Positions 9,516 through 20,668 of a stretch of DNA of 64,000 bases are shown in pieces. This DNA comes from Eukaryota sp. TZLM1-RC (lineage: Eukaryota; Metamonada: BaSk clade): assembly GCA_040285825.1 (NCBI GenBank), contig JAUPSS010000004.1:1964550-2028549 (forward strand). Reading direction: 5' to 3'. The position numbers and the translations under genes are program-made. Position 1 is the stretch's first letter, and the number at the start of each line of letters is the position of its first letter. The notes under the pieces were generated by a model. It ran no database searches and was not told the DNA's origin. It saw only the letters and a program-made list of their open reading frames with translations.

Positions 9516-12500
9516 TTACATTTCTTCTTGGTTTAAAAAAGACAATTCAGCTTTAAAATCCCTATCAAAATTGCTTAGTAAAAACGATTTCAAAATTTTG
9601 ATAGTTTTTACTTGCTTTAAATCCCAATTCTCGAACACTTCATCAATCTTTGCAGGGAGATTTGAATCAAAAATCAATTTAAATTGTTTCATAAATTGTT
9701 CAAAATCTTTTGAACTCAACTTTCTTCCCAGAAGCTCTGCATTGTAATATAAATAATTGAAATCAAAATTATCAAAATTGAGGGAATTTTCACATGCACC
9801 AATAAAAAGAGGTGCCAAAGATGAAAAATCGTTTAAATTCCAATAATAATGATCAAAAGTTACAAAAACACTTGAATACCAGGAGCACATTGCAAAAACT
9901 AACTGTATAGTATTAATTGAAGGAGTTGGTGGTAAAAAAGGCTCAATAGAATGCAAGATACGAATTAAAAGATGATTAAAAGTTAGCAACTTTGCACAAC
10001 CAACAGCAAAAGAATTACTCAACAAAGAATTTGGAAGAAAATTAAAGTCTTGAGTTAGGTAAAACAAATTTGGTTTTCGGTCAATGTTGGCAACTCTAGA
10101 CTTTGTGATAATCATGGTCCAGGCGTCCTTGCTTCCAGAATCAATCAAATTTGTCGAGATTTTGACCTGATGTTGTGATTCATTAGCCTTATTGAACTCT
10201 TTCATAAGCGAAATGAAATTATTCAATTCTAGATCATTTTTGTAATAAAAAACTACAGGAACTTCAAGATAACAAACTGAGTGTAATGACTTGGGAAACG
10301 TCAAATTTTCAAAGAAACTTGAAATTTTGGAGAAAAGATCATCTTCAGAAATATACTGAGTTAATAAATCAGATGCGATGGTCAGGAAAAATTCTAAACT
10401 AGTACCAGTTTGATTGAAATATTCAAATTTTGTGGTTAAAAACTTGGAAATATCAGAATATTGGCCAAATTGAGTTTTAATTTGGTTCTTTTCCTCTAAT
10501 AATTTATCCAATTGAAGTTTCTGTTCTTCTTGTTTTACCTTGAGATTTGCAAGAGTTCTAATCATGACGTTATCGTTGTAGACCACCGATTTTGATGAAA
10601 AAATATCAAGAATTTCAGACTCAATTTCATAGTATTTACCTTGAGATTCCTTAATTTCATCTTGTAAAGTTTGTAATTGGGCGTAAAGCACCGGTTCTTT
10701 TGATTTACAGACTAATTCATCTAAATAATGATGTGGAAAATTGTCCGACTTTAACATTGGATATTTAGAGGTGAATTCGTCAATAACAAACACTGAATTA
10801 GGTTGAGCTTCAACACTGAAATCTTTTAAGATGGTTTTAAACTTTGAGAGTTCATCCACTAAAATAAACCCATCGCGAAACACTGAAAAAACAGTTTCTA
10901 AACTGTTCAAAACAATATTAGTACAGTTTAAAGGAAAATCAAAGGAAAAAAATTCACAAAATTGGACAAGTAAATTATTGTCAATATGCAGAGAAAAGAT
11001 CGAAAAAGCTGAAGTAGAACTGAAAATAACAAGCGATGACATTACAATAAAACAAGAAAGTAAATCCAAATTTTGAGAGAGTTCCATGAGCTCACTTGAT
11101 CTCTTTTCGAAAGTTTGGAATACTGGTTCAAAATTTGACAAAAGATCTTCAAATTTCTTTCCAGAACGTTTCCCGTCTTTGATTTTCTTCCAAAGTTGAT
11201 CCAATTCTGATTTAATTACATGCCTATCAGTCAAAAACTCATCTTTTTGACCTTCTAAACCTTCTAATTCCTGCTGATGCTGTGACAACTCTTTATTTAT
11301 GACTTCTAAATCATCTTTGAGTTTTCCCAATTCTGTCTTGAGTGGCAAGATGTCTTTATTACTTTCATGTACTTTGACAAGGGAAACCACCCAATCACCA
11401 ATCATTTTGATTACAACCGATGACGTCATTTGATTAGTATCGAATTCTGACCTAGAAACTAACTTTTGTAAAAATTCTAAATCAGATTCCGATAAAGAGT
11501 CCTTCTCAAAAGATTCAATTTTAGTAGCAAATCCTTTTTTGCATACAAATTTCCTAACCGTAATCCAGTCTTGACCGAGGTTGAATAGATGACTGATTGC
11601 CTCTGAAACTAACTGGCAATTGATTGAGGGACGGTCAATACACCTTAACTCATCAAAGTCATCCTCGGAAAGTGTCTGTATTGATTTGATTGATTTAGCG
11701 TATGATGATTGATTGGTGGTAGTTATTGAAAGAATTTGGGAATCCAACTCTTGTGCGGCAGAAGTTTTTGATTCTAAATTTGATTGAATCTCATTGACAG
11801 TTGACCTGATTGAATCAATTGATTGATCGATTTCGACAACCGATTGATTGACGGAGTCATAATCAGTTTCTTTTTTGGCCACATCTTCTTCATATTGAGC
11901 TAATTGCATTTGTAATTCATTCAAATTAGCTTGACAAGTATTATAATAATCCATAGAACTGGAAATTAAGTAAATTTTCGATGTCAATTTACTATCAAGA
12001 TTACCTTTCAAATCTTCAATAATAGAGGGAACAAACTTTAATTGATTTAGTAATTGGAAAATGGGAAGTTTTGTGTTCAAATAATTGCTAAAATGATTCA
12101 AGCAGTTTTGGTCCAGCTTAAATGAAGAAAGATACTGCGAAATTGATTCAGAAATAGAGTAATTCAGTCCACAAAACTTAGCAAATGTGTGAGAGCAATG
12201 AGGAGTGGCCATTGATGAGCTCACGGTCAAAACAATTCTGACCTTATGTCGTGATAATAGACTAGAAAGCTGCTCCAAATCCTTAATTTCAGAGAATGTA
12301 GTTGACAATAGTCCTATTAGTTCATCAGAGGTAAATAGTTCAGAAATACTTGAAGGAATGCAACCCAATTGATTAGTTACAAGTGCATATGAATGATTTA
12401 AATCTACCATTATCCATTTGTTTTCTAGACAAGAAGCAACAATCAATTGTTTGAATTGGGAGAACAGATCGTTTTCAGGGGCAACTTTCTCGTTTGCGCC

Positions 12501-13469
12501 AATGAACTGGTAGGCGATTTCAATCAAACTGTCATCACAGCCAATCAATGAAGTGATTTGATTGGTGGTGATGGCGTTAGCGATTGAGAGTATTGAACAA
12601 ATGACATATTGTTGAAGAGGTTTAGCAAACTCATTCAACAAAAGTCCTTCAAAATGATGTGATACAAGGTCAAAAATAGGCCCAGAGAGCTCAGAAATAG
12701 ATGGAAACTGCATGGGGTAATTAAAGACTACTTCACTAGTGACATCATCCTTAAATTCATGATTAATTACAACACTTAGCCTAGTTGAAAGCCAGTCCAA
12801 TTGATTTGATTTGATGGGTAAAGAGGAAAAATAAAGTTTAATTGAATAGCAAAATACTGATAAAAGATGTTCATTCGGAGGGTCAAAAAGGGTCAAGATT
12901 CGCTTGAAAAAGTGGGAAAATCCACTAATATCACTACCAAACTTCTCCTTAAAGGATTCTTGTATAGATTCACCTACTTTAATGTATCTCTCTACTTCAG
13001 TAAATTCTTCCTTTTTAGACGGTTCACCCTCTACATTAAGGTAACAAAAATCGTCAGTGAAATAGCACGGGGAGCTGAAAAGAAAATAACTGTTTCTAGG
13101 AAGGTAAATCCTCCTACCTGATCCGGCAACCTGGAAGATTTGATGACGGATAGTGGGTAGTAGACGGCGAAGAACCACATTGGTAACTTCACCAGTAAAT
13201 ACAAAGTAATGAGAAAGCTCATGGTCGAGATTGGAGAGAAGAGAAGAGAAAAGGTCGTTGGAGTTTGCAAATATACCAGAGGAAAGGCTAGGTGATCCAA
13301 ATAGTGTAGAGAAAGGTAGGGTGAGGTCTAAAAAGTGGACTTTAGATGAGTCGTCTGGAGTGGAAGCAAAAGCATTCATGATGGACGTGTGATCACCACT
13401 CCCGAGTAGTACCACTGCATTGTAATTGGAAAAAGCAGACGAAATACGTTGAATTATATGTTCAAACAT
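9516..13469 (-). CDS. Degenerate dynein heavy-chain-like protein (AAA2 to AAA5/6 region with stalk)
   Basis: 1317 residues in one exon. Residues 1-180 align in order with dynein AAA2, and 350-450 with AAA4 (ISELFTSDELIGLL corresponds to the usual lNsGEvPnLf block). Residues about 505-595 and 705-775 are the two stalk coiled coils. Between them lies a microtubule-binding-domain-like stretch (LSEDDFDEL, then AISHLF, DWITVRKF, then WVVSLVKV). A strut-like coiled coil follows near 990-1060. The P-loops are gone: the AAA2 site reads LLGSGDHTSI, and no GKT/GKS is seen in AAA4. The tail, linker, AAA1 and the usual C-terminal domain are absent, so it is not a working motor as read. It may be a structural dynein derivative or half of a split gene. 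The open frame of nearly 4 kb argues against a recent pseudogene. Confidence 0.72.
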   Translation of the reverse strand: MFEHIIQRISSAFSNYNAVVLLGSGDHTSIMNAFASTPDDSSKVHFLDLTLPFSTLFGSPSLSSGIFANSNDLFSSLLSNLDHELSHYFVFTGEVTNVVLRRLLPTIRHQIFQVAGSGRRIYLPRNSYFLFSSPCYFTDDFCYLNVEGEPSKKEEFTEVERYIKVGESIQESFKEKFGSDISGFSHFFKRILTLFDPPNEHLLSVFCYSIKLYFSSLPIKSNQLDWLSTRLSVVINHEFKDDVTSEVVFNYPMQFPSISELSGPIFDLVSHHFEGLLLNEFAKPLQQYVICSILSIANAITTNQITSLIGCDDSLIEIAYQFIGANEKVAPENDLFSQFKQLIVASCLENKWIMVDLNHSYALVTNQLGCIPSSISELFTSDELIGLLSTTFSEIKDLEQLSSLLSRHKVRIVLTVSSSMATPHCSHTFAKFCGLNYSISESISQYLSSFKLDQNCLNHFSNYLNTKLPIFQLLNQLKFVPSIIEDLKGNLDSKLTSKIYLISSSMDYYNTCQANLNELQMQLAQYEEDVAKKETDYDSVNQSVVEIDQSIDSIRSTVNEIQSNLESKTSAAQELDSQILSITTTNQSSYAKSIKSIQTLSEDDFDELRCIDRPSINCQLVSEAISHLFNLGQDWITVRKFVCKKGFATKIESFEKDSLSESDLEFLQKLVSRSEFDTNQMTSSVVIKMIGDWVVSLVKVHESNKDILPLKTELGKLKDDLEVINKELSQHQQELEGLEGQKDEFLTDRHVIKSELDQLWKKIKDGKRSGKKFEDLLSNFEPVFQTFEKRSSELMELSQNLDLLSCFIVMSSLVIFSSTSAFSIFSLHIDNNLLVQFCEFFSFDFPLNCTNIVLNSLETVFSVFRDGFILVDELSKFKTILKDFSVEAQPNSVFVIDEFTSKYPMLKSDNFPHHYLDELVCKSKEPVLYAQLQTLQDEIKESQGKYYEIESEILDIFSSKSVVYNDNVMIRTLANLKVKQEEQKLQLDKLLEEKNQIKTQFGQYSDISKFLTTKFEYFNQTGTSLEFFLTIASDLLTQYISEDDLFSKISSFFENLTFPKSLHSVCYLEVPVVFYYKNDLELNNFISLMKEFNKANESQHQVKISTNLIDSGSKDAWTMIITKSRVANIDRKPNLFYLTQDFNFLPNSLLSNSFAVGCAKLLTFNHLLIRILHSIEPFLPPTPSINTIQLVFAMCSWYSSVFVTFDHYYWNLNDFSSLAPLFIGACENSLNFDNFDFNYLYYNAELLGRKLSSKDFEQFMKQFKLIFDSNLPAKIDEVFENWDLKQVKTIKILKSFLLSNFDRDFKAELSFLNQEEM

Positions 13470-14030
13470 GTGCTGCAGTTGAAGGGGGTATTCCTAGTAC
13501 TGATTCAAGGAAGCAACTCTTATAGTGCTTTTAAAAAGTTAAAAAGTTGATTTTAAATCGTTGATTCTCAAATTGAAAATCTATTGTCTTTCTCATTTGA
13601 ATTGTACTCTTCTCTTTTTGTCAACCATTTCATCTTTTCAAAACAAGTTACACGTCACTAATGTAAATGTCATACACGATTACTAATAGATTAATGTATT
13701 CAAAATTCCCAATTTTTGTTGAACAATTATTATTTTTCAGCACGATTGAGAAAAAAACGAATATCCAACAACTGATTGTGTAATTACTGAGTCAAAATGA
13801 ATGAATGTCATTTGATCAAAACTGAGGTACTGCTAAAGCACACAAATCAAGACTATGATTAGTACTGTCCTGTAGAACATATCATTTAGTATTTCTTGTG
13901 TGTGCAGCAAGTTTAGAGCAACAGTTGAGGAGTCTGGAATAGCATAAATTGCTGACTCATTAATACGTGTCACCATCTTTACTGTACACAATGTATGTAG
14001 TCTTTATTTAGCAAAACTCTGCTGTAATCA
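13470..14030. other. Divergent intergenic region
   Basis: 560 bases between the divergent starts of the dynein-like gene and the FKBP gene. It is AT-rich, has no coding signal, and must hold both promoters. No motif is specific enough to name. Confidence 0.4.
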
Positions 14031-14950
14031 ATGTCTACACCACGAGGACGTGAACCTATCGAGGGTGAAGTCTCCCTTGACGCCTCTAATCTTGTAATCA
14101 AAAAACCTATATCTCCACCTGTAGATGAATCCTCACCATCGCCTCAAACAGGTGCCAAAGTTACCGTTCATTATACGGGTACACTTGAAGACTCTTCCAA
14201 ATTTGACTCTTCCCGGGATCGTGGCGAACCATTCTCCTTCACTATTGACCAAGGCCAGGTGATCAAGGGCTGGGTATGATTTTATACACTTTTCTGTGCT
14301 CACCGAAGGATATTGCGGTTAAATCTATGAAAGAAGGAGAACGTGCTTCCTTTTGGCTCCACTCTTCTGTTGCTTACGGTGAACGAGGAAGTCCCCCCAA
14401 GATTCCTGCCAATGCTCCTCTGGTATTTGATATTGAGCTTATCAGCTTTGAACCTGATTACTCTTCTTTGTCCAGTAACGAGCTCATTGAAATTGCTGTT
14501 CAGGAAAAACAAGCAGGAGCAGATAAGTTTTCTTCAAAGGACCTCCAAGGTGCTGCTAAACACTGGCAAAGATCATTAGACGCTCTTGACAACATTTGGC
14601 CAGAAGAAGAAGAAAAGGAATTAAAAGAACAAGTCGATACCATGATGAAATCTGTTCAATTGAACTTGGGCCTTGTTCATCTTAAAACTAACAATGCAAG
14701 AAATGCCATTAATGTTTTACTTAAAGTGCTTGAGGTGGAACCAAACAATAAGAAGGCTTTGTATCGTCTTTCAATGGCCTATTTCGAATGTTCTGACTTT
14801 GAAGAAGCCAAGAAATTTGCCGAAAAGCTGATTGAAGTTGATTCTGATTCAAAGGAAGGAAGGAACATGTTAAGCAAGATTTCTCAAGCTGTTAAAAGGG
14901 AAGAACTTCGTCAGAAGAATATGTTTAAGAAAATGATGTCTGCATTGTAA
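14031..14950 (+). CDS. FKBP-type peptidyl-prolyl isomerase with TPR domain
   Basis: Two exons, 14031-14273 and 14309-14950, give 294 residues. Residues about 40-130 are an FKBP domain: VTVHYTGTL, then [22 protein letters not shown] across the splice, and a [29 protein letters not shown] block. Residues about 145-280 are three TPR helices pairs (for example [15 protein letters not shown]). This is the plan of FKBP4/5-like immunophilins that bind the Hsp90 C-terminus and help client proteins fold. Only one isomerase domain is present, while FKBP51/52 have two. Unspliced reading stops 82 codons in, right inside the conserved KGWD motif. The gene is tail-to-tail with the 819-residue gene, 66 bases apart. 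Confidence 0.9.
14274..14308 (+). other. Spliceosomal intron in the FKBP gene, 35 bases
   Basis: GTATGA at the start, CCGAAG at the end. Removal in phase 0 rebuilds the conserved KGWD of the FKBP fold. Confidence 0.87.
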
Positions 14951-15016
14951 TTGGGAAATAAATAAATAAAAGAAGCATTCAATATTTAGATTTATATAAT
15001 AAATACAATAAATAGT

Positions 15017-17476
15017 CTAATTCAAAGCTTTCAAGTCACTCTTCTTATAATTTACAACAGATCCAAAAACAATACTGATTTCATGACCTAAATACCTGCT
15101 AAAAATACAATTTAAAAGGCCAAATTCATTAAGTAGTCCACTAGTTTGTCTTTGTAAAACAGGTGAATTGGTTGATTCTTTTGGAACTGCAAATGCCAAA
15201 ACTTCTTCTTCTTTATCTTTACCAAAGACGATAGCAATTACGGGTAAAGATTGTTTAACAAAAGTGCCAATTAAAACCTGTTGGATATCGGTGAAAGAAA
15301 AGAATTTGTACTTGGACTTATCAGCGAATGTTTCAACTCTTGTAGCATTTGAATCAAGCGTAAAGATATAAAAGCCAGCAGGTGATTGATTAGAATCAGT
15401 CATCAATACCAATTTTGGCTTTTTTTGGAACAAAGCATCAAATAAGTAATGTCTGGTTGGGTTCGCACATGGAGGCAGAATTGATTTTGCAATATTTACA
15501 ACATCTAATTCTTCATTATTGAACAATTCAAATTTAAAAAGCATTTTAATGTGTTCCAAGCCAATATACCTGGAATTACGAATTTCCTTCAATGAATTCA
15601 CCTTTGAAGAAACATCAATGGCGGGTAAAGTGGGTAAAAGAGCGGCATGAAGCAAGACATTCTTGATATCAAGTTCTTTAGGGTGATCAAAAGGAATTAA
15701 AGAATAATAATAGTACAATGATGACGTCACATGGTCAAAATAAAGATTGGGGGTTCTTGACTGTCCAAGAACAATCTTTTTGATTGACAATGATTGCTGT
15801 TCATCCATAAAGGACCTCAGACCATCAATAATCACCAATGCTAAATTGCCAAAATCTTCTTCATCCAATTCAACATTCTTTGTAGCATCTACGGAAAACC
15901 CTGGTGCAAAGAGGGAAAGCAAATCATAAAGTTCCAGTGGGTAATGAGTGTAAAGACCAAATAAACCCGATAAAACATCCAATTCTTTGTTGAAATCTTC
16001 AATCCCATTCGCCGACACTTGACAACCCAAACCAACAATTCGACGGATCTCGCTCCTAAACTTGGTCAAAAACTTACATGCAAACTTTCCCATAGGATAA
16101 AGTGACACAGATGATTCACAACTGAGCCTGTTAGCCAATTTCTCTACAAACCCTCTAGTTAAGCAGCCGCCAGGATAAAGGGATTCCACCTCAGCAGAAG
16201 GGAGAGTGACTGAAATAACCAAGGATTTGATTGGTTTAAGTTGCTTGTGTTTCAGAGCGTTGAATCTGGTTTTTTCAAGGTAAATATTAACTGGAGATTT
16301 CTTCGTGTCTTCAATGAAATCAATTCTAATGACTGATAAATTTCGAAGAATTTCAGTCAAGATGGGAGCGGGTAAGAGACTTAATGTCAATGGTAGACCA
16401 GAAAGAGCAGCAGAAGCCATGAATGATTGAATTGGCTTGACTGGTTGACTTTTATTGACCAAAAGGGCAACTGCAACGTCATCAATTCCATTTTTGAGCT
16501 CATCAACTGACGAAACTGCCGATTTACTCACAGTTTCCCAATCACTCTCACACACTACTTCCTCAATACCAAAATGCTTTGATAACAAAAACCTTAATGT
16601 AAAGGTAGCAGGAGAGAACAACAAAGAAGAAGAGTCCAAGGTAATATCTTCGGAAAGCGATGGTTGTACATGGAGGGTTCTTAAAGTTGAACAGCGTGAT
16701 AAAAGCATGTTCTTTGGCGGAGAGGTATCTTCTGATATAAAGATCTTCCATGTGTCAGTCACGTCATTGCTGACGTCATCAATCGTGTCACCATCAGGCA
16801 AAGGCGAGATTATGATGGAAGACAAGGCAGTTTCGGCTGATTCGCAATAAAGAATAGCATCAGTTAATTGAACTTTACTACTACGAAGAGCGGCAAAAAG
16901 ACTAGACTCGAGAGCATCACAAGCATCACCAATAGCAGCAGCAACTCTGGCAGAGGCAGCAGGACACTCCAGATCAGTACAGTGAGATAGATTAGTGTAG
17001 AGAGCAAGACCTTTGAACTTGTCATTGAAGGAAGACTTGAAGTAATCCGTGGAGGCAGCAGGGAGGGACGAGCGGAGGGAGGTCATGATTGAGACTGGGT
17101 GGGGGATGAGGTCAGCGTCGAGTTTGATCATGTCGGTGAGTTCTACTCCATTGGCAGAGGAATGTATTTGAAGGGAAGGCTCTTCAGTAGTGAAGGAAAC
17201 GGAAATGCGAATGATCGACTTGAGGAGGCGCTTCCACACAGGATTTTTGGAAAGAAGTTTAGTAATGGAGGCATGGTATCGTCCAAGAACCAGGGGGGAT
17301 GAAATGCGGTGGATGACCTTGAAGATTGAGGACGCATGAGATTGTTCATCATCAACTTGGGACTTGACTGTCGTTCCCAAAGACTGGGCATCAATAGATA
17401 GGCCAAATTCAGGATGAAATCCAAGAAGAACAAGATTTTTGTTCAGAGCTGTCAGATAGTTGGAGTCAACAGACAT
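15017..17476 (-). CDS. Unrecognised 819-residue protein
   Basis: A long single-exon gene that I cannot assign. It has no transmembrane segment, coiled coil or repeated motif that stands out; the composition is that of a soluble mixed alpha/beta protein rich in Ser and Leu. The N-terminal half has runs such as AAAIGDACDALESSLFAAL; the C-terminal part has short beta-like strands (KLVLMTDS, GFYIFTLDS, VIAIVFGKD). The frame is clean over 2.4 kb with host-like composition, so it is a real gene. Its first codon and about 90 upstream bases are nearly identical to those of the CatSper-like gene at 31752-32939, although the proteins are unrelated. Confidence 0.72.
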   Translation of the reverse strand: MSVDSNYLTALNKNLVLLGFHPEFGLSIDAQSLGTTVKSQVDDEQSHASSIFKVIHRISSPLVLGRYHASITKLLSKNPVWKRLLKSIIRISVSFTTEEPSLQIHSSANGVELTDMIKLDADLIPHPVSIMTSLRSSLPAASTDYFKSSFNDKFKGLALYTNLSHCTDLECPAASARVAAAIGDACDALESSLFAALRSSKVQLTDAILYCESAETALSSIIISPLPDGDTIDDVSNDVTDTWKIFISEDTSPPKNMLLSRCSTLRTLHVQPSLSEDITLDSSSLLFSPATFTLRFLLSKHFGIEEVVCESDWETVSKSAVSSVDELKNGIDDVAVALLVNKSQPVKPIQSFMASAALSGLPLTLSLLPAPILTEILRNLSVIRIDFIEDTKKSPVNIYLEKTRFNALKHKQLKPIKSLVISVTLPSAEVESLYPGGCLTRGFVEKLANRLSCESSVSLYPMGKFACKFLTKFRSEIRRIVGLGCQVSANGIEDFNKELDVLSGLFGLYTHYPLELYDLLSLFAPGFSVDATKNVELDEEDFGNLALVIIDGLRSFMDEQQSLSIKKIVLGQSRTPNLYFDHVTSSLYYYYSLIPFDHPKELDIKNVLLHAALLPTLPAIDVSSKVNSLKEIRNSRYIGLEHIKMLFKFELFNNEELDVVNIAKSILPPCANPTRHYLFDALFQKKPKLVLMTDSNQSPAGFYIFTLDSNATRVETFADKSKYKFFSFTDIQQVLIGTFVKQSLPVIAIVFGKDKEEEVLAFAVPKESTNSPVLQRQTSGLLNEFGLLNCIFSRYLGHEISIVFGSVVNYKKSDLKALN

Positions 17477-17562
17477 CGGCTAGTAGCACAAAAATGTCAA
17501 ATAGTAGTAACCCGTTGAGATTACAGGAATGTGAAGATGAAATGAATCAAGTTGATCTTTTC
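17472..17562 (-). repeat. Shared 5-prime flank, copy 1 (start codon plus upstream DNA)
   Basis: About 90 bases covering the ATG of the 819-residue gene and its upstream region recur at 32935-33022 before the CatSper-like gene with only a few differences and one short indel. In both, a Fanzor-like relic lies on the far side; here the LINE island separates the two. Confidence 0.85.
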
Positions 17563-17729
17563 AAAACTCGAGGTCTGCCATTTCCTTTTTTTAAAAAAAG
17601 GAATATTTATTGAGAAAAAAAATCTAGAATTCAATATCCTTCACCCAAGCATCACTATTACTAAACCTACTCACAGCATTACGTTCATATTTTACACCAA
17701 TAGCTAAAAGTGCCTTTGAAATCATTGTT

Positions 17730-20668
17730 TTTTTAATCATTTTAATTTTATTCAAAACCTATAAATCAACATCTAAAAAATCCATCTCTCCCAAAACAAA
17801 AACACTAGATGCAACTCTTTCATAGTGAGAACCAAGAGACAGCAAAGCATAAGAAACCATCTTCAACATCCCCTTAAAAATAGAAAACACAATTCTATTT
17901 TGCCAAAACAATCTGTTGAAATTTCTCCCAGTTCTTCTCTTTACAATCAATTCAAAATCATCCAAAAAACGTAAAGCAGTTGGTGCAAGTGAACCAAAAA
18001 GGGAAAATACAAATGGATACAAATTGTATTTTGCATGCTGTAGACTGGCCAATTTGGACAAAGGTTCATTGTATTTTTTGAGTTTAAAATTTTCAGCATT
18101 TGAAAGAGGATTATGAATTTCAGAATTAACAAGCCTTTCATTTGAGGCATTACAAGGATCAACAGACATTACATCCAATAAAATGAAACTTCCATCTAAT
18201 CCAGGTAATATAACATCACCTCTATTATTCTTATGAAAATCATCTTCAGCATCAAACAGATTTGACAACAGAGGTTCCAAGAAGGATTCAAGTCTGTGAG
18301 ATTTACACATACAATATAACTGGTCTCTTACAGCATCATGAACCTTGCTTCTAAAAGTAATAAAATGTTTACAATTTAACAAATGAGTAGTTGTAATTTC
18401 TCGAGAACATTTACAAATTAAATTATGAGGTAAATTATCAGGCCAGATAAAGGAACGAAATCTCATATTCAGAGTCCAAGCAGAATCGGTTAAGAGAGTA
18501 CCATAAACTTGTGGAATTGTTGTTACTAAAGCAGAAGAAGTACTGTCACACATATCTTGTAAAAGATTTGCAAAAGCGGGATTCTTTTTCTTGGCCAAGC
18601 CAAGTCTAACATCAAAATCCAAGCTTTCAAAAATCTTTGACAATTTTTGTTGAAGCTTTTTACAGCAAAACTGTAAATTAAAAAGAGATCGGTTTGGAAT
18701 TTCTTGAATTGATTGAGGAAAACATTTGATCCAAATTTGTGGCGGCAATTTTTCAAGTTCACAAGATAACTCATACAAATAAGGACTGCAATTGGGAACT
18801 AACAGATGAGAATCATCAGGAAATCTGCGAGAAAATTCATAAATAAAATTTTTACCACCACCCAAGAATGCTGATTGACACAAAATTGAAGATTTGGTAA
18901 ATCCAATACCACCCAAATTTGCTGAAAAAAAATGGCTTTTCAACATTCCTGGTTCTACATCCAATAAATCAGCAAAAAATTCTGTTCTCAATGAATTAAA
19001 AGAACGACAAAAATCTAATGCTATGGAAGGAGCACAAGATCTCAAAATGTGGGTTATTCTCCCAGTGTAGCAAATTTTAAGCATGAAAGATTTAATATGT
19101 TTTTCTATATCTAGAGAAGAAATTGAATCAAGTTCAATTTTCATTTTTTCCAAAATAACTTGTAATTCATTCTGAATTTGAGGCATGTTTCCTAACCAAC
19201 AACCAAGGAACTTAAAAGCATCACTACTATAATTAGTAAAAGGAACAATAGAATCGTTTATCACGAGATCTTGAGCAGAAGAGCCAATCAGAAGGCATTT
19301 GCTCGCATTAAGATGAAGCCCAATATTTTCATATGAATCGGCAATTTCTTGAGCAACCAATTCTAGTAAATCAAATGAACCAATCAAGGATATATCATCC
19401 ATATAAGCAACTATTTTTATAGATGGGTATTTTTGCTTAATGATATTTAAAGTTTTGTGAATAGCTAAACAAAACAATAATGGGCCTAAAGGATCTCCCT
19501 GCTTCACTCCAGAAGATGATTTAAGACCAAATGAATTAAAAATTAAATCTGATTCTTTCCCATAAAAATGGTAGAAAAAACTCGATAGCTCAGGAAAATC
19601 AGATTTAATAACTTCAAAAATTGCTTCTCGCTTTACAGAATTAAAAGCATTTTGAAGTCGAGATTAAAAATAAAATTATTTTCCTCTGCATTATAACAGG
19701 TATCAGAGGCAATAGCAGCAACAGAAGCACCATCAATTATTTTGATTCCACATTGATGAGGATTCAAAAATGTAGAAGCTTTGTCTTTGACACGATCGAA
19801 GACTATTGATGCCAGCAAACGAGAAAGAGATTCACCAACAGCAATTGGGCGTATTCCATCAGGTTTGATTCCGTTTCCAGGCTTTACTAAAGCAATCAGA
19901 CGTGCAGCGAGTAATTCAAATGGAGGATTAACTTTCAAAACAATTAATTGTTGAAAATAATGGGCCAGATCATCAGCAATTTCGGGAGCACTGGAACACG
20001 CTATTTTTAAGAGATCAAAAGAAATTCCAGATGGGCCTGCTGCTTTCCCCTTTGGTAATTTTTGAATAGCTTTAAGAACTTCAATTGAAGTAATAGGATT
20101 TTCAATCCAAAAAGGACACACATCAGGCTTGCTGCACTTAAAATTTTCTTGAGGATGTAACTTTTGAAGTTTTTCAAGAGTATCAGAGTTTGCATCAGCC
20201 AAAGAAGAGGAAAACAAGGACTGCTTTGCGGCACCATAACGACCACGTAAGAACAATTTTCGGCAAATTTTTGATTTTACAATTTTTCTATTTCCAAATT
20301 TTTTTTAAAACAATTTTTGTTTTTTCGAGCAAAATATTTCCAGAAGGATGAAATATTCCACTTATTATTTTTCAATTCAGAAGTAAAATTTCTCATTTCC
20401 ATTGAGAAGGGAATTGTACTGGCGGGGCTAATTTCTACTGGGATCTGGATCGGGGGTCTTACGGTATCAGCAGCTTTACAATTGGTACAAAACAGAAGTT
20501 TTCGACCATTTCTTGAATCTGTAACATTTTTTTGCAAAATGGACAACAAAAATTATTGTTTTCAGAAGGGGAAGAAGAGTGAGCACTGGAAGCATTCAAA
20601 TGTTGATCGTCAGAAACATTATTTTCAGCACTTTTCACATCGGCATCAGCTGGAACAGAACATTCGAG
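17730..20668 (-). mobile_element. LINE family A, near full length, inserted into family B
   Basis: A 2.9 kb element bounded by the 10-base duplication AATCATTGTT (17720-17729 and 20669-20678). The coding region runs from a C2-C2 zinc finger (FCCPFC...CTNC near 20480-20560) through a complete reverse transcriptase to a stop at 17759. Codon interruptions are few: one-base shifts near 20535, 20285 and 19662, all at or beside A/T runs. The 3-prime tail is short and A-rich. Related copies: 42706-44830, 52350-52957 and the small piece near 4 kb. Confidence 0.86.
17759..20560 (-). pseudogene. Family A retrotransposon protein: zinc finger, reverse transcriptase, CxC/H..C and endonuclease regions, with frameshifts
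   Basis: Order of parts: C2-C2 finger followed by RPPIQIPVEI; GKAAGPSGISFDLLK; RPIAVGESLSRLLA; motif A with DFK.AFNSVKR (the shift at 19662 removes one A here); motif B GVKQGDPLGPLLF; catalytic YMDD; NASKCLL; FLGCWLG; then CKCSREITTTHLLNCKHF, HDAVRDQLY, an acidic RGDVILPGLDGS and LLDVMSVDP endonuclease-like region, and FWQNRIVFSIFKG. All reverse transcriptase motifs needed for activity are there. The acidic site after a CxC...HxxxC motif is the plan of R2-type LINEs with a restriction-like endonuclease, and no APE domain is seen. YMDD in place of YADD is unusual for LINEs. Confidence 0.82.
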
